In this document: positions 31,670-44,159 of the stretch, piece by piece | How the letters are laid out: each line of letters opens with the position of its first letter | How positions within the stretch are numbered: the first letter of the stretch is position 1 | Assembly: GCA_024663395.1 (NCBI GenBank) | Contig: JANFAH010000027.1 | Span: 372,001 to 436,000, forward strand | DNA from: Pisolithus tinctorius | Taxonomy: Eukaryota > Basidiomycota > Agaricomycetes > Boletales > Pisolithaceae | Length of the DNA: 64,000 bases | Direction: 5' to 3' | Program-made: the position numbers and the translations under genes | Notes under the pieces: generated by a model | Told to the model about the DNA's origin: nothing | Database searches by the model: none | What the model saw: the letters and a program-made list of their open reading frames with translations, nothing else

Positions 31670-34600
31670 TCATTGCCGACGAGCGAAGGGGGTGTAGCAG
31701 CGAGACGGTTCATGGGGGTAAGTGTAATGACGAGGAGGCATCTCGACAGATATGTTTCTGATAGTGCAGGTAGAGTGTTGAGTGGGTTGTTTTTGAGGGG
31801 GAAAGTCTTTTGGGAAATGTTTCTTATAAGCAGAGAGCGTATCATCTGCGTGTTCAAGGTGTGCTTCTTTTTGCCATGAGTTTTCAGATGAAAGATAACC
31901 CTTCCATTTGATTAAAAAGGCATGGCTGCGGCCAGACCTTTTGTGGCCAACAATCACTTCAACTTCATATTCTTCTTCTTCATTGACAAGGTCAGGTGGT
32001 GGAGCTGGGAAGTTCAGTCTGTGGATGTCATTTTTGCGATAGGGCGATAAGAGAGAAGCATGGAAGACATTGTGGATCTTCCATCGTGTGGGAATCGCAA
32101 GGTGATACGTGATTGGAGATAGGACATCAGATACAGTGAAGGGTCCTTCTCATTTTGGGGCATGTTTCCTATTTTCATAGGAGCATTTCAAATTTCATGC
32201 TTCTAGCCAAACCTTATCACCTTTTTGGAATGGGGTGAAGGGTCGTGATGAGCGGTCTTTCATGGTTTTTCTGGCTAGGTCATGGGCCACAAGGGCTTCT
32301 TCTCTAGCTTTTTGGAGTTCCTCGAGTCTAGACTCAGCAGCGGGAAGGTGGGTGTCCACGATAAGGGATGGAAGGGGTTTCGGTTCATAGCTGTACATGA
32401 GGTAGAAAGGCGACTGATGGGTGACGGAGTGTGGGCGGTGGTTGTGCACAAATTCTGCCGTAGGGAGATTGTCTACCCATGAGGCAGGGTTGTTTTGGCA
32501 GAAGATGCAGAGATAGGTCTCCACTTCTTGGTTTACACATTCAGTTTCTCCATTGGTCTGAGGGTGGTATGCTGTGGACAGGGCAAGGGAGTATCCCAGA
32601 AGGGAAGCAAGTTCCTTGGCAAATGTTGAGGCAAATTGAGGGCCTCGATCAGATATAATCTTGTCATACAGCCCAAAGTGGGAGTAGACCTTTTTGAAAA
32701 ACAAGGCCACAATATCAGCAGCAGAGGTGGTTTTCTTCGTGGGTGTTAAAATTATTCTGCTGGCATGTAGCACAGCCTTCAACGTATTTCTGGACAAAGG
32801 ACACAAGTCCAGGCCACCAGTATTCAGATGAGACGAGCTGTTGGGTTTTTAAGACACCAGGGTGTCCAGCAGAGGGGAGGTCGTGATGGTTGGACACGAC
32901 AGTTCATCAGAGGGTAGGGTTGTCGGGGATATATACCCGATTTTTGTAGAGTAAAATTCCACTTTCAAACCTCCAGTCAGAGAGATGTGACTTGAACAGA
33001 AGTGGCATGTCGACATTTTCTATGGCATGTAGTGCCATTTGGACAACTGGATCTTTTTCTGACAATGATGCAACCTTCTGGGTGAGGTTGGTATCAATGA
33101 GGTTGACAAACAAGGTTTGAGGGAGGAGAGTAACTCCTTTGTTGTCCTCATCATCTTCAGGGACATGGTTGGGTCAGTGGGAGAGGGCATCAGGTGCAGC
33201 AAGGTCTTTGCCTGGAACATGTTTGAGCTGCAGATCAAAGTCTGCAAGGTCGAGGAGCCAACAGGCCTGTCGATGATTTAAGTTCTGTGGTGACTTGAAG
33301 TAAGTCAGATTTTTGTGGTCGGTAAAGACCTTGACTGGGTACATGGATCCATGGAGGTAATGTCTCCAGGATTTCAGGGCTCGAATGACACCTAGGAGTT
33401 CTCTATCATAGATGTCATAGTTTCGTTTGGCAGGGTTAAATGATTGGGACAAATAGGCACAGGGTTGCCATTGCCCATTCGAATCTTCTTGTAGGAGGAT
33501 ACCTCCTGTTGCATACTTGGACACATCCGTCATTATCGTGAATGGTCGAGAGACATCAGGCATTCGTAGGGTTGGTTGTGCCATGAATATCCTTTTCAGG
33601 AGCTCGAAGGCACCTTGACATTTCTTCGACCATTCCCAACTGGTGGTTTTCTTTGTTAGGTCGATGAGTGGTTGGGTGATGTCAGAGTAGTAGGGTACGA
33701 ATCTCCTGTAAAAGTTTGTGAATCCTAGGAAGGATCGCATGTCCTTGACCTTTTTTGGAACGGGCCATTCGGCAATTCCTTGAACCTTGATGGGGTCCAT
33801 GGCAATGGTATTTTCCTTAATGATCATTCCCAGGTATTCCACCTCAGCAAGATCAAAGTGACATTTTTCTAGTTTCAGAGGGAGTGATAGTTCCCTCATT
33901 CATTCAAGAACACGACAAGTTCTTTTTTTGTGTTCTTTGGGGTCATTGGAGAAGATGAGGAGATCGTCCATATAGACAACCAACCATCCTTCTGCGATCA
34001 TGTCTCAGAAGGAGTCGTTCATGAATCGCTGAAAGGTGGTGGGGGAGTTGCACAACCCGAAGAACATGACTGTCAGTTCAAAGAGTCCTTTGTGTGTGAT
34101 AAATGCGGCTTTCCACTGGTCTCCCTCTTTGATATGGACGTTGTTATAGCCCGATCTGACATCCATCTTTGTAAAGATAGATGCTCCTTTCAACCTGTCG
34201 ACAAGATCTGAAATGAGGGGAAGGGGGTATGCATCCTTCACCATGTTCTTGTTTAAGTATCTATAGTCTTGACACAGGTGGAGGGAGCCATCTTTCTTTC
34301 CAACAAAGAAGAAGGGTGCAGCTTGAGGAGACTTTGAGGGATGGATTTTCCCTTCTCGAAGGTTTTCTTCTATAAACTTTTCCGCAGACTCTCATTCAGA
34401 GGGAGAGAGCGGGTATGCTTTTGCCACCTTGGGGACAAAGTCCTCAGCAAGGTTGATGGCATGGTCATATGGTCGTGATGGAGGTAGGACTCCATCAGAG
34501 GGTCTCTCGAAGACTGAAGCAAAGTCCTTGTAATCTTCAGGGAGAACAGGCTTCGGTTTCTTTTTATGTTCTTCCTGAGCCAACTCAGTGGCCATAGTGA

Positions 34601-35071
34601 TCTTTCAAAGAAGGCTATTATTGGGGTTGATTTTCTTTGCCTCTTTGATGAGCTTTCCAACTGACATCACAAAGTGTGCATGGATAGTTTCATCTTTGGG
34701 TTCTTCATAATCCATAAACTTGTTTATCCCTTTCTTCTCAGTGGGGGTCACAAGATTGATGGTGGGTTCTTCTATAGCAACCATTGAGATGTTGCGTTCT
34801 AGTTCTTTAGACCTGTCAGTCTTTTCATCAATGGATAATGTACCCATTCTCCAGTCTATGACAGGGTTGTTTTCCTGAAGCCAAGGGAGCCCAAGAATGA
34901 CATTCTCTGTTCCACAGTTAATAACATGGAAAAAGGACTGGTGAAGAAGTCCTTTAACTTTGAAGTAAAGAGTGGCAGAGAAGAGAATCTTTCCCTTGGA
35001 GTTTGGGGTCCCGTCTGCATTTTTGGCAAGAATAGGTTCAGCAAGTCGTTGGGTGGGGATTCAATGTTCAT
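31670..35071 (-). pseudogene. Gypsy family B pol: protease, RT, RNase H, integrase, chromodomain; broken
   Basis: Reading the minus strand, a protease-like part (NVILGLPWLQENNPVIDW) is followed by the reverse transcriptase (VVYMDDLLIFSND active site, intact), RNase H (TDHKNLTYFKSPQNLNHRQA), the integrase HHCC region (HHDLPSAGHPG ... CATCQQN), the integrase core (IISDRGPQFAS) and a chromodomain (FLIKWKGY). At least seven stops or frameshifts break it, at about 34605, 34393, 34005, 33901, 33173, 32907 and 32807-32720. The domain order is that of a chromovirus of the Ty3/gypsy group. The 5' end is cut at 35157 by the palindromic element, so gag and the 5' LTR are absent. Confidence 0.85.
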
Positions 35072-35159
35072 GAGAGATGGCCTTTATTTCCACAACTGAA
35101 ACATCTTCCTTCTTTGATGTGACAGTCTCTTTCTTCTTTAGAGAGTCTGACCCCATCTA

Positions 35160-36732
35160 CAGTGAGGGACAAAAGCGTTGCAATGTTTGTGAGGTGTGAC
35201 TTGTTGCTGATGTAGCTCAGGCTATTCTGTACAGATAATCATGATACCTATACCATTGGAAAGGGGTGACTATAAGCTTTCCAGAGCACTAAGGTTCAGT
35301 CCAAACAAAGCAATACATGCTTAGATACACCCTATTCTTTCCAAAAGGTGCATTGCAACGCTTTTGTCCCTGACTGGTGAAATCATGAAATGTGACCTTT
35401 TGATGGGATTGAGGGCATGGAGGATGGGAAAAAATGATTACATAATAAACCACATGATTGTCCAGATGATTTGTCAGCATGTAAACAATGACAAACATTG
35501 GACTTGTACCATTAATCCTCCCTCTTTTACCACAACTCATGAAATCATCTCTTTAGCTCACATGGTCATTTTCTCAAGGAATTCTTATCAAATACTGGTT
35601 GCCACCACAGTGCCATCAGTATAACATGCTCTCAGATCCATCAGTCCCTCAAAAAACCTGCTGTCAGTCATTTCCTGGACTGTTTCCCCCACCATGCCTG
35701 ATGTGATCTGGGACTAATCAGTACTTGGAAGGCTGAAAATGTTATGGAGGTCAGTCTGGCACTTCAGAACATGATGTACAAACCAGTCCCCTCTCAACCA
35801 ATGCATTTCTGGCACAGGGACAGTGGTATGGAAGTTAGGGCAAGACAAAATCCTCTTTACCCCTGGGCATCATCAGAAGGATATGCTACTGAACTACCAT
35901 GGAGCAGAATCCTGTGCTTCCATCTGGCCCTGAATATTGCCTTTGGTCACATATGACCAAATAATCCTTCCCCAGTCATCTACAGTTCAGATCAGAGCAA
36001 GATCTAGTGAACCCTCTTATGGTGCTCAGAGCACAAGGAGGTTTTGTCTCACCCCAACCTCCATATCAGTGTTCCTGTGCCAGAAATGCATTGGTTGAGA
36101 GGGGACTGGTTTGTACATCATGTTCTGAAGTGCCAGACTGACCTCCATAACATTTTCAGCCTTCCAAGTACTGATTAGTCCCAGATCACATCAGGCATGG
36201 TGGGGGAAACAGTCCAGGAAATGACTGACAGCAGGTTTTTTGAGGGACTGATGGATCTGAGAGCATGTTATACTGATGGCACTGTGGTGGCAACCAGTAT
36301 TTGATAAGAATTCCTTGAGAAAATGACCATGTGAGCTAAAGAGATGATTTCATGAGTTGTGGTAAAAGAGGGAGGATTAATGGTACAAGTCCAATGTTTG
36401 TCATTGTTTACATGCTGACAAATCATCTGGACAATCATGTGGTTTATTATGTAATCATTTTTTCCCATCCTCCATGCCCTCAATCCCATCAAAAGGTCAC
36501 ATTTCATGATTTCACCAGTCAGGGACAAAAGCGTTGCAATGCACCTTTTGGAAAGAATAGGGTGTATCTAAGCATGTATTGCTTTGTTTGGACTGAACCT
36601 TAGTGCTCTGGAAAGCTTATAGTCACCCCTTTCCAATGGTATAGGTATCATGATTATCTGTACAGAATAGCCTGAGCTACATCAGCAACAAGTCACACCT
36701 CACAAACATTGCAACGCTTTTGTCCCTCACTG
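35160..36732. mobile_element. 1.57-kb palindromic element with TA duplication
   Basis: The ends are CAGTGAGGGACAAAAGCGTT, flanked by TA at 35158-35159 and 36733-36734. The whole element is an inverted repeat around position 35946; the outer 660 bp of each arm are nearly perfect, with decay only near the centre. Within each arm a second, inward-facing copy of the terminal repeat (35351-35376 and mirror) makes a 217-bp MITE-like unit at each end (35160-35376 and 36516-36732). The TA duplication suggests Tc1/mariner ancestry, but no transposase is recognisable. An identical 86-residue open frame occurs in both arms (35364-35624 and 36268-36528). Confidence 0.85.
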
Positions 36733-36734
36733 TA

Positions 36735-39700
36735 TGTCAGAGCCAGTGCTCTCCCTGGCTCTAGACAGTTCCACTTGCAGCTCTCCACTGATGATGTGAA
36801 GCTTCGTGCATCCTCCGCTTCCTCTCTGCCTCCTGACCTCTCCTCGGTTCCTCCTGAGTATCATGAGTTTGCCGATGTCTTTAGTAATGACAAGGCCACA
36901 GAACTTCTGCCACACTGCTCGTTCAATCTCAAGATCGACCTTGAGGAAGGAGCCTCTCTGCCCATTGGCATGATTTACTCTCTTTCTCCACCAGAGCTTG
37001 AAGCTCTACACACCTTTATTGATGAGCATCTTGGCTACAGCTTCATCAAACAGTCCACCTCCACTCACAGTGCCCCTGTCCTCTTTGTAAAGAAGAAGGA
37101 TGGTTCACTCCACCTCTGTGTAGACTATCGAGGACTCAACAAAATCACGAAAAAAGATCACTATCCGCTGCCACTCATCTCTGACCTACTTGACTCCCCA
37201 AGCTGTGCTAAAGTCTATACCCAGATCGACCTCTGCCATGCCTATCATCTAGTCCGCATCACAGACGGAGATGAATGGAAAACAGCTTTCCACACTCATT
37301 ATGGTTCTTATGAGTGGCAGGTAATGCCATTCGGTCTGACTAATGCGCCTGCAGCTTTCCAGCAATTTGTCAATAGCATCTTTGCAGACATGCTTGATGT
37401 CTGCATTGTGGTATACCTCGATGACATCCTAATCTATTCGCAGGACATGAAGTCACATTGCAAACACATAAAAGAGGTACTCCACCGCCTTCGAAAGCAT
37501 GGCCTTTATGCCAAGCTGGAGAAGTGCGAGTTTCACTCTGACTCCATCGAGTACCTCAGTTATGATCTTTCTCCCTCCGGTCTCACCATGTCCACTGAGA
37601 AGGTTCAGGCAGTCTGCGACTGGCCTGAGCCATGGAAGGTGTGAGACATCCAGTCTTTCCTTGGTTTTGCAAACTTCTATAGACAATTCATTAATAACTA
37701 CTCCGACATCGTCATTCCACTCACTCACCTTATGTGAAAGGGTGCTCCTTGGAACTTTTCTGAGGAGTGCTGCTCTGCTTTCCTCTGCCTGAAGGATGCC
37801 TTCAGCTCTGCTCCTGTTCTCACTCACTGGGTTCCTGATGCTCTGCTTACAGTGGAAACCAATGCCTCTGACTATGCCATTGCTGGTATTTTGTCGCTCA
37901 CCTGCTCCAATGGTGAACTCCACCCAGTCACTTTCTACTCTCGCACCACGACTGCGCCAGAACTCAACTATGATACCCACGACAAGGAGCTGCTGGCTAT
38001 CTTCGAGGCTTTCTGCCATTGGTGGCATTACCTAGAAGGCTCTGCCTTACCCGTCGATGTGGTGATGGACCACAAAAACCTTGAGTATTTTTCCACTTCT
38101 AAGGTTCTCACCCATCAACAGGCCTGCTGGTCGGAGTATCTTTCCCAGTTCAATCTCTCTATCTGCTTCTGACCTGGCCACTTGGGAGCCAAGCCCAATG
38201 CACTTATGCACCATTGGGATGTCTACCCAAAAGGGGGGGATAGGGACTATGCACAGGTAAATCCTCACAACCTCCGCCCTATGTTTACACAGGAACAGCT
38301 CGCATTGTCCCTCTGTACCACTACCTGGGGGGGATAGGGACTACACACAGGTAAATCCTCACAACCTCCACCCTATGTTTACACAGGAACAGCTCGCATT
38401 GTCCCTCTGTACCACTACCCTCATGGCACCTGTGCTCTGCACTGCCATGGTCTTCGATGTTGAGTGCTTGCACTCTGACATCATCTCCACCCTACCATCC
38501 AACCCTGTCTCTGCAAACCACCTCCCAACTCTGACTAAGCCTCAGTGGTCCCTGGACTCCGATGGTCTACTCCACCTTGACAGTCACATCTTTGTCCCTG
38601 ACATTGATGATCTCTGCCTCCAAGTGCTTTGTTTCAAGCATGACCACACTCTAGCAGGCCATTTCAGGCAAAACCATACACTAGAACTCGTCCACAGAAA
38701 CTATGTGTGGCCCAACCTCTGCTCCGACATGAAAAGAATATGTCAGGTCCTGCACCACCTGTGGACAGAGCAAAACTCTGTGCCACTGCCCCTATGGTCT
38801 ACTGAAGCAACTCCTCGTCCCAGAGAGACCTTGGAACTCCATCTCCATGGACTTCATCAAACACCTCCCCAACTCTGATGGTTTCTCCACCATCCTCGTA
38901 GTAGTGGACCGCCTCTCAAAGCAAGCGGTGTTCATCCCCACCCACGACTCCGTCACCTCTGCCAAACTCGCTAAGCTCTTCCTTACCTATGTCTTCTCCA
39001 AGCATGGGGTACCAGCTAATGTCACCTCTGACAGAGGTCCCGAGTTTGTCTCTCACTTCTTCCGCTCCCTAGGAAAGGCCCTTGATATGTGCCTTCACTT
39101 TACTTTGGGTTACCACCCAGAAGGCGATGGCCAGACCGAGCAGATGAACCAGACCCTCGAGCAGTACCTCTGTGTCTACTGTAATTACCAACAAGACAAC
39201 TGGGCTGAGCTTTTACCCCTAGTGGAGTTCGCTTTTAACAATGCACCAAGTGTGACTACTGGAGTTTCTCCCTTCTTTGCTAACAAGGGATACCATCCAA
39301 ACCTGTCTGTGGTTCCCAACCAAGACTTCACCTCTCTGCAGGCTCACAACTATGTTGTCAAGCTCTCTGCCCTTCATGACTTCCTCCGCTCCGAAATGTC
39401 TGCTGCTCAACAGCACTACCAGGGTCCAGCAGATGCTAAACACATACCTCCGCCTGAGTTCAAGGTCGGAGAACAGGCCTACGTCAAAGCCAAGTACTTC
39501 TGCTCCACTCGTCCTTCAGAATAACTCTCTGAAAAGTACTTAGGTCCATTCACCATCTTGGCCAGGCCAGGTATGCATTCTGTCACCCTTAAGCTCCCTG
39601 ACTCTATGCGCTCAGTACATCTGGTCTTCCATGTCTCACAACTGGAAGCTGCAGCAGCTAACCCTTTCCCAAATTGACAACAACCTCTGCCTCCACCAGT

Positions 39701-39932
39701 GGATGTCAATGGTGACCTTGAGTACGAGGTATCAGAGATACTCGACTCTAAGGTGGACCGCCATCACCACCATTGTCAACTCTTGTACCTAGTCCACTGG
39801 GCTGGTTATGAGAACACTGACGAAGAGACCTCTTGGTTGCTTGCAACTGAGCTGGGTCACACTTCCAACATAGTATCCACTTTCCATGAATGCTATCCAC
39901 ACAAACCTGGCCTGTACCAACCTCCACCATGA
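36735..39932 (+). pseudogene. Gypsy family A pol, copy A2, 5'-truncated and broken
   Basis: This is the same gene as in A1 (from 54432 on) but starts inside the region after protease. Recognisable parts are the RT (VVYLDDILIYSQD, intact active site), RNase H, integrase (SISMDFI-type start shifted in frame, TSDRGPEFVSHFF) and a chromodomain (EILDSKVD ... VHWAGYEN). TGA stops at 37642-37644 and 37735-37737 correspond to CGA in A1, and 38170-38172 is another. A frameshift near 38745 and a tandem duplication at 38237-38412 add damage. CpG is rarer than in A1. Gag and protease are missing because the copy ends at the palindromic element. Confidence 0.85.
38237..38412 (+). repeat. Tandem duplication of about 100 bp inside A2 pol
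   Basis: GGGGGATAGGGACTATGCAC and the following 80 bases are repeated with small differences. A1 has a single copy at 55930-56025. Confidence 0.8.
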
Positions 39933-40118
39933 TACTCCGACTACATGATCCACCTCTGCAGGCCAACTCCACCTCTTACTGAACTACCTTAAGTACTTTA
40001 GAATTTTCTCTGCTTATCTGTTTCACTTCTCAGAGTCACAAACAAAATCACAAGTCTATCATAGTAGTACAAAATATACAAACTAAAGACAAAAAAAAAA
40101 AAAAACTCTACTCTTCCA

Positions 40119-41369
40119 TTGCTTGTTCTCCACCACCCTCCTGTTCCTCACTGCCTTCCTGCCCTCCTTCAATTTCTTCCTCGTTATCCCCCTCCACTCC
40201 TTCATCTGCTTCCTCGTCCTTGTCTTCCGCTGCCTCTGACTGAGGCCTCTTCCACCCTCCTCCTGTGCATTCAAGGTGGGCCATCTTGGCCTCGTGCATG
40301 TCCTGCCTCCTCCTCATCTCGGCCCACTCCACCCATGCACAGTATGTCCCCCACTCATTGGCTGTCCTCTCTGCCGCCTCTGCCATCCTCTCCGCTGCTG
40401 CCACCATCCTCTCGAAGGCTAGTGCAGCCCTCTCGTGTGCCTCTGCGTATCTCTCTGTGGCCTGTAGTTGCCGCTCCTGCTCCCACTCTGCCCACTGCAT
40501 GTGTACCCCCACCCCTGAGGGTCCCTCGTGCAGTGTCTGCGGCTCCTCCTCGTCTTCATCTCCGCCCACCTCCCTCTCATCGTCTGCCTCTTCCATCTCC
40601 ATCACTCTCTCTTTCCCCTTCCCTCGCAGCTTCTTCTTCTCCCCTCAGGAGCTCTGTGTCCCTGCTCTTTTCCGTGATGGTCCTGCCGCCACCTCTTCCC
40701 ACATCCAGCTGCATGTTTTTTTTCTTGATTTTACAGGGCATGCAGGCCCTGGTCTTCCCTTGCCCTGGCACACACTGCCCCACCGTCCAACTCGCTATAC
40801 AGCAGGTGCACAGGGCCCTCTCAGTCATCGTCACCACCACAGAGGTCCTGGGGACCCTCTGGGCGGTGTTCATGTCGTAGACCGCTCCACATAACCTAAA
40901 AAATAAAATAAAAAATAAAAAGAAACTACAAGTCAGTTTTGCCTGACTCACAGTACTCCACCATGCACCTTTGGGCAGTCTCGTCCTGCCTGGCTTGGGC
41001 TCGTTCCTCTGACACCCTCTGCCGCTCCCTCTCTGCCTGCTCCACCACCACTTTCTGTCGTGCAGCCTCTTCCTCTGCAGCCTTCTTCCATGCCTCTTCC
41101 TCCTCCCTCTTCCTCCGCTCTGCCTCTAGCCGCTCCTCCTCTGCCTTCCACCTCTTGGCCTCCTCATGCTTGGCCTTGCGTTCTGCCTTGCATTCTTGCT
41201 CCTTCTTCTCCGCTGCCTCTCGCTGATGGGCCTGCTCTGCTGCCTTTTCATGCTCGGTGTCTGTCAAGTCATCTGTAAGGATGACAAGGTCATTGTCGGT
41301 GACCTGGGAGTAGTCACGGGAGTGACCAGGGGTGGGCTGGGGGGTTTTAGCTTGGCACTGTGAGGACAT
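40119..41369 (-). pseudogene. Antisense zinc-motif/coiled-coil gene of gypsy A2
   Basis: Opposite to pol, between chromodomain and 3' LTR, exon 1 (from 41369) encodes MSSQCQAK and a long Glu/Arg/Ala coiled coil. Exon 2 encodes CTCCIASWTVGQC and CMPCKIKKK and then an acidic tail. The matching gene in A1 has CTRCIVSKMVGQC and CVPCKNKKKVC. Here the donor site at the exon 1 end reads GTGCAT instead of GTAAGT, and a frame change follows the motif, so this copy is damaged. The plus-strand open frames over the same stretch are shadows of its low-complexity codons. Confidence 0.6.
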
Positions 41370-41818
41370 GGTGGTGGGGGAAGGATGCGAGGGTTCAGTA
41401 CCCTAACACATGTTTTTAAGCGGTTCTTCAGACTCCGATGGAGCTCTGCCATGGCTAAAGCCATTATCCTCGAGGCATCAAATAATTTCAAATGATCAAC
41501 TCGTGTTGATCTCGTCCCATACATGCAGCCTTCAGGGGTTCAGGCCCTAAGGGGGGGGCACTGTCATAACCATGCATTCACTCTAGGTCTTTACTCACTC
41601 TGCACCCTCTTCCACCGGTCATTCGCTCACTCTGCACCAACTCTGCCCACCTTCTATTGTCTACAAACCATCTCTGCTCTGACTGCTGTTGGACTTGTGT
41701 TACTCTCCTACCGGACTGAGTGGACCATTCTCTGAGGAGTCATGTGACCACCTTCAGACTTCTCCCTGACAGCATGCAGTCAGGTACTCCGCAGCATGTG
41801 CACTGCATGGTCCAGTGT

Positions 41819-43668
41819 TGTGAGTCAAAGTGTGGAATGCTGGTGAAAACCAAACAAAACCAACACAAAAGACAAATGTAGAGCGAGTGGTGGTGTACCT
41901 CCACAGAACCTGGAGTGCAGAGAAACCTAAATGTGGGGGAGACTTCAAGTAGAGGTGCTCCTGGTGCAAGTCGTCGACAAGTTACACAGGAGTAGATGAA
42001 TGGATGATGACTGAGGAGGAGATGCTGAACAGAGTGAAGGTGTTCAGCTGAAAGGACTTGGGATGATGGACTTTGATAAGACGTGCTCCTGGCACAAGTC
42101 GATGACGAGTTATGCAGGAGTGGATGGGGATGACTAAGACTGCTGACTAAGAGGAAGCTTCAGATGATGAAGGATGGCAGATAGACTCTTCCAAATGAGC
42201 CTCAACTACCAAGTATACAAATGATGACAGATCGACTCTTCTGAATGAGCCTCAACTGTTGACAATGAGTTCTGCACTGAGAGAGCTGAGCTGACTGACT
42301 GAGTGAATGGCTTCTGATTTCTTGTTGGGTAGCTAAGTACATGGGGGTTTATATACTGTGGGGGGGAGCACAGCTTGTGACAAACAAGGCACAAACACTT
42401 GGTAAGTAATGAGTAAGGACTGAGTAATCATGATGAGTAAGTGAGAAATGAAAAGTAAGCATGCATAGAAGAATTGGTAAGTATTGGAAATAAACGAATC
42501 AAGGAGAGTCAAAATATCACAGTATGAGTCAAATAGAGTCAGAAACTGGGTAAGCGCACTGATATCACATTAGGGGGTGGCGATGCAAGTCAGATCTCAG
42601 TGGAGACATCACTGGACCAACAGACTGGATAACAGATAGACAGTGTTTCCAGATGGGGAAGTATTAATTCCAGAAAAGGACAGCATGAGTCAGGTGTCAA
42701 AAGGCTAGGGCGTTGGGGGTCTGTGGAGTAATGGGGGCATAGATTATGTCTCCCACCCATTCATCCTCTCAGCGAAGTCAATAAATACTTCATGAATGGG
42801 GCTCTGATGGAGGAGAGGGAGAAGGGGGGACGTCTTCTGCTGGGTCTTGCAGTAAAAAGGCAAGATGCATGTCATACTCATCATGAATGTGATCAGGGAG
42901 GCTGGAGGACAGTAGATTATACTGCAGCTGTCACAATGTGGGGAGAATGATGGACAAGATTGGAACAAAGACAGTGCAGGGAGCAGGGAGGAACAATCCA
43001 TATGCTTCATCAAGTGGGGAGACTGAAACGACCACATAAGACTTTTGTAACTGAGTGACAGACCTGAGGCGACCAAAGAATGTCCTTCTGGAAGTCATAC
43101 TGACAAGGAGAACATGCTGACCAAGCTGCATGGGATGGGATGGGGCTGACAGTGAGGGAATGAACCAGGGGGCTTCAGGACGGAAGCTGGTGGGAACACC
43201 TGGAAGATATACATAGCCATTGTCTCTGGCAAATGAGACAAGCGAGATGATCGATGAAGAGGTGGCCATGTCTGATGGACTTAGCGAAATGAGCGTCTGA
43301 TGGTTGGAGTGCTGTAGAAATGTGTAGGGTGTGAGGATCCTCTCCAAATTTGGAAGGCAGGATGGCGTGGCTGAGCACTTTAGGCGAGTGTGAGAACAGA
43401 GTCGATATCTTTGGAAATGGTGGAGATACAACGAAAACTGGAATGCTGTACATGGGTGCTAAAAACTTTTAATGCACGCTTAACTCGCTTCCTCTTTTCT
43501 CTCTAGCACTGATGACTCGTTCTTGTGCGAAGGATGACTGCTCATGTCCAGCAGTCTTTCTATGCATGAGGCCTTTAGTCTTCATCTGCATGGCATGGGT
43601 GTGCAACTCATCAACGAGTTAGGCAGAGTCAGCTGTAACCATGTCCACAACACCTTTGGTGTGTGACA
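41819..43668 (-). mobile_element. 1.85-kb repeat with TG...CA ends, copy 2
   Basis: It has the same ends as copy 1 (16256-18068) and the same minus-strand TATATAAA box near 42348, but is considerably diverged inside. It sits in the A2 LTR. The flanks are GTGT (41815-41818) and GCAT (43669-43672), where intact family A LTRs read GCAT. The two flanks both derive from GCGT by one CpG change each. Confidence 0.7.
42931..43453 (-). CDS. Unrecognised open frame in the 1.85-kb repeat, copy 2
   Basis: Overlapping minus-strand frames share the blocks VLSHAILPSKFGED, GYVYLPGVPTSFRPEAPW and VSMTSRRTFFGRLR with copy 1. A frameshift near 43250 separates the N-terminal part from the C-terminal part relative to copy 1. 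A downstream frame (42744-43076) is shared too. I recognise no domain; conservation between diverged copies is the only support for coding. Confidence 0.4.
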
Positions 43669-44159
43669 GCATCTGGACTGTTTCCTTTTCTGGATGTTCT
43701 ATGTTACCATTCGTATGTCCTCCATCTACCCTTCATTCGTTGTCTAGGAAGTTTTCACTTGAAAATTTCTGGGTCTCCATATGTCAGTTCCAATTCCAGT
43801 TACTGTACCTCTGTAGTGGTATAAAAGCATGTATCATACTCTGCCATTCCTTAGTATGAATATCAACTTAGTTCCTACTCCCTCTGTCTCTGACCTCTGT
43901 CTGTCGGAGTTATCTCCGACTCTCCGTCTGTACTCTCCCTCTGAAATATGAGGGCTGAGATTGTGCAAGGGGGTAGCACATGAGCTAAACCTGACGCCCT
44001 CACTCTGCTCTGCCTTTACTTTGGTGGTCTTCATTCCTGCCAACACTCGGCTAGTCGGAGTTCTGTTCTTTCATGTCAGACTTGCTTCTGGACCCCTCCC
44101 CAGACCCTGTTAAGTGTTGGAGTTGGTTGGAGTAGGCCTGGACTTGACAACTCATGTAA

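Larger units (their letters stand above)
41562..44149 (+). repeat. Gypsy A2 3' LTR, split by a 1.85-kb repeat
   Basis: It follows the purine tract AAGGGGGGGGCAC and starts TGTCATAACC; it ends GGACTTGACA. Bases 41819-43668 are an insertion; 41562-41818 and 43669-44149 together match the A1 LTRs. A TATAAA box lies at 43820-43825. The right flank is Plavaka-like sequence, so A2 was inserted in, or recombined next to, that element. Confidence 0.85.

Noticed and set aside
36270..36530. Protein gene in the palindrome (identical 86-residue frames in both arms)
   Set aside because: Identity follows from the palindrome itself, and the frame has no recognisable domain or start context.
40119..40894. 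Plus-strand frames of 209-253 residues
   Set aside because: They are shadows of the low-complexity antisense gene; leucine/serine/proline composition mirrors its Glu/Lys/Arg codons.
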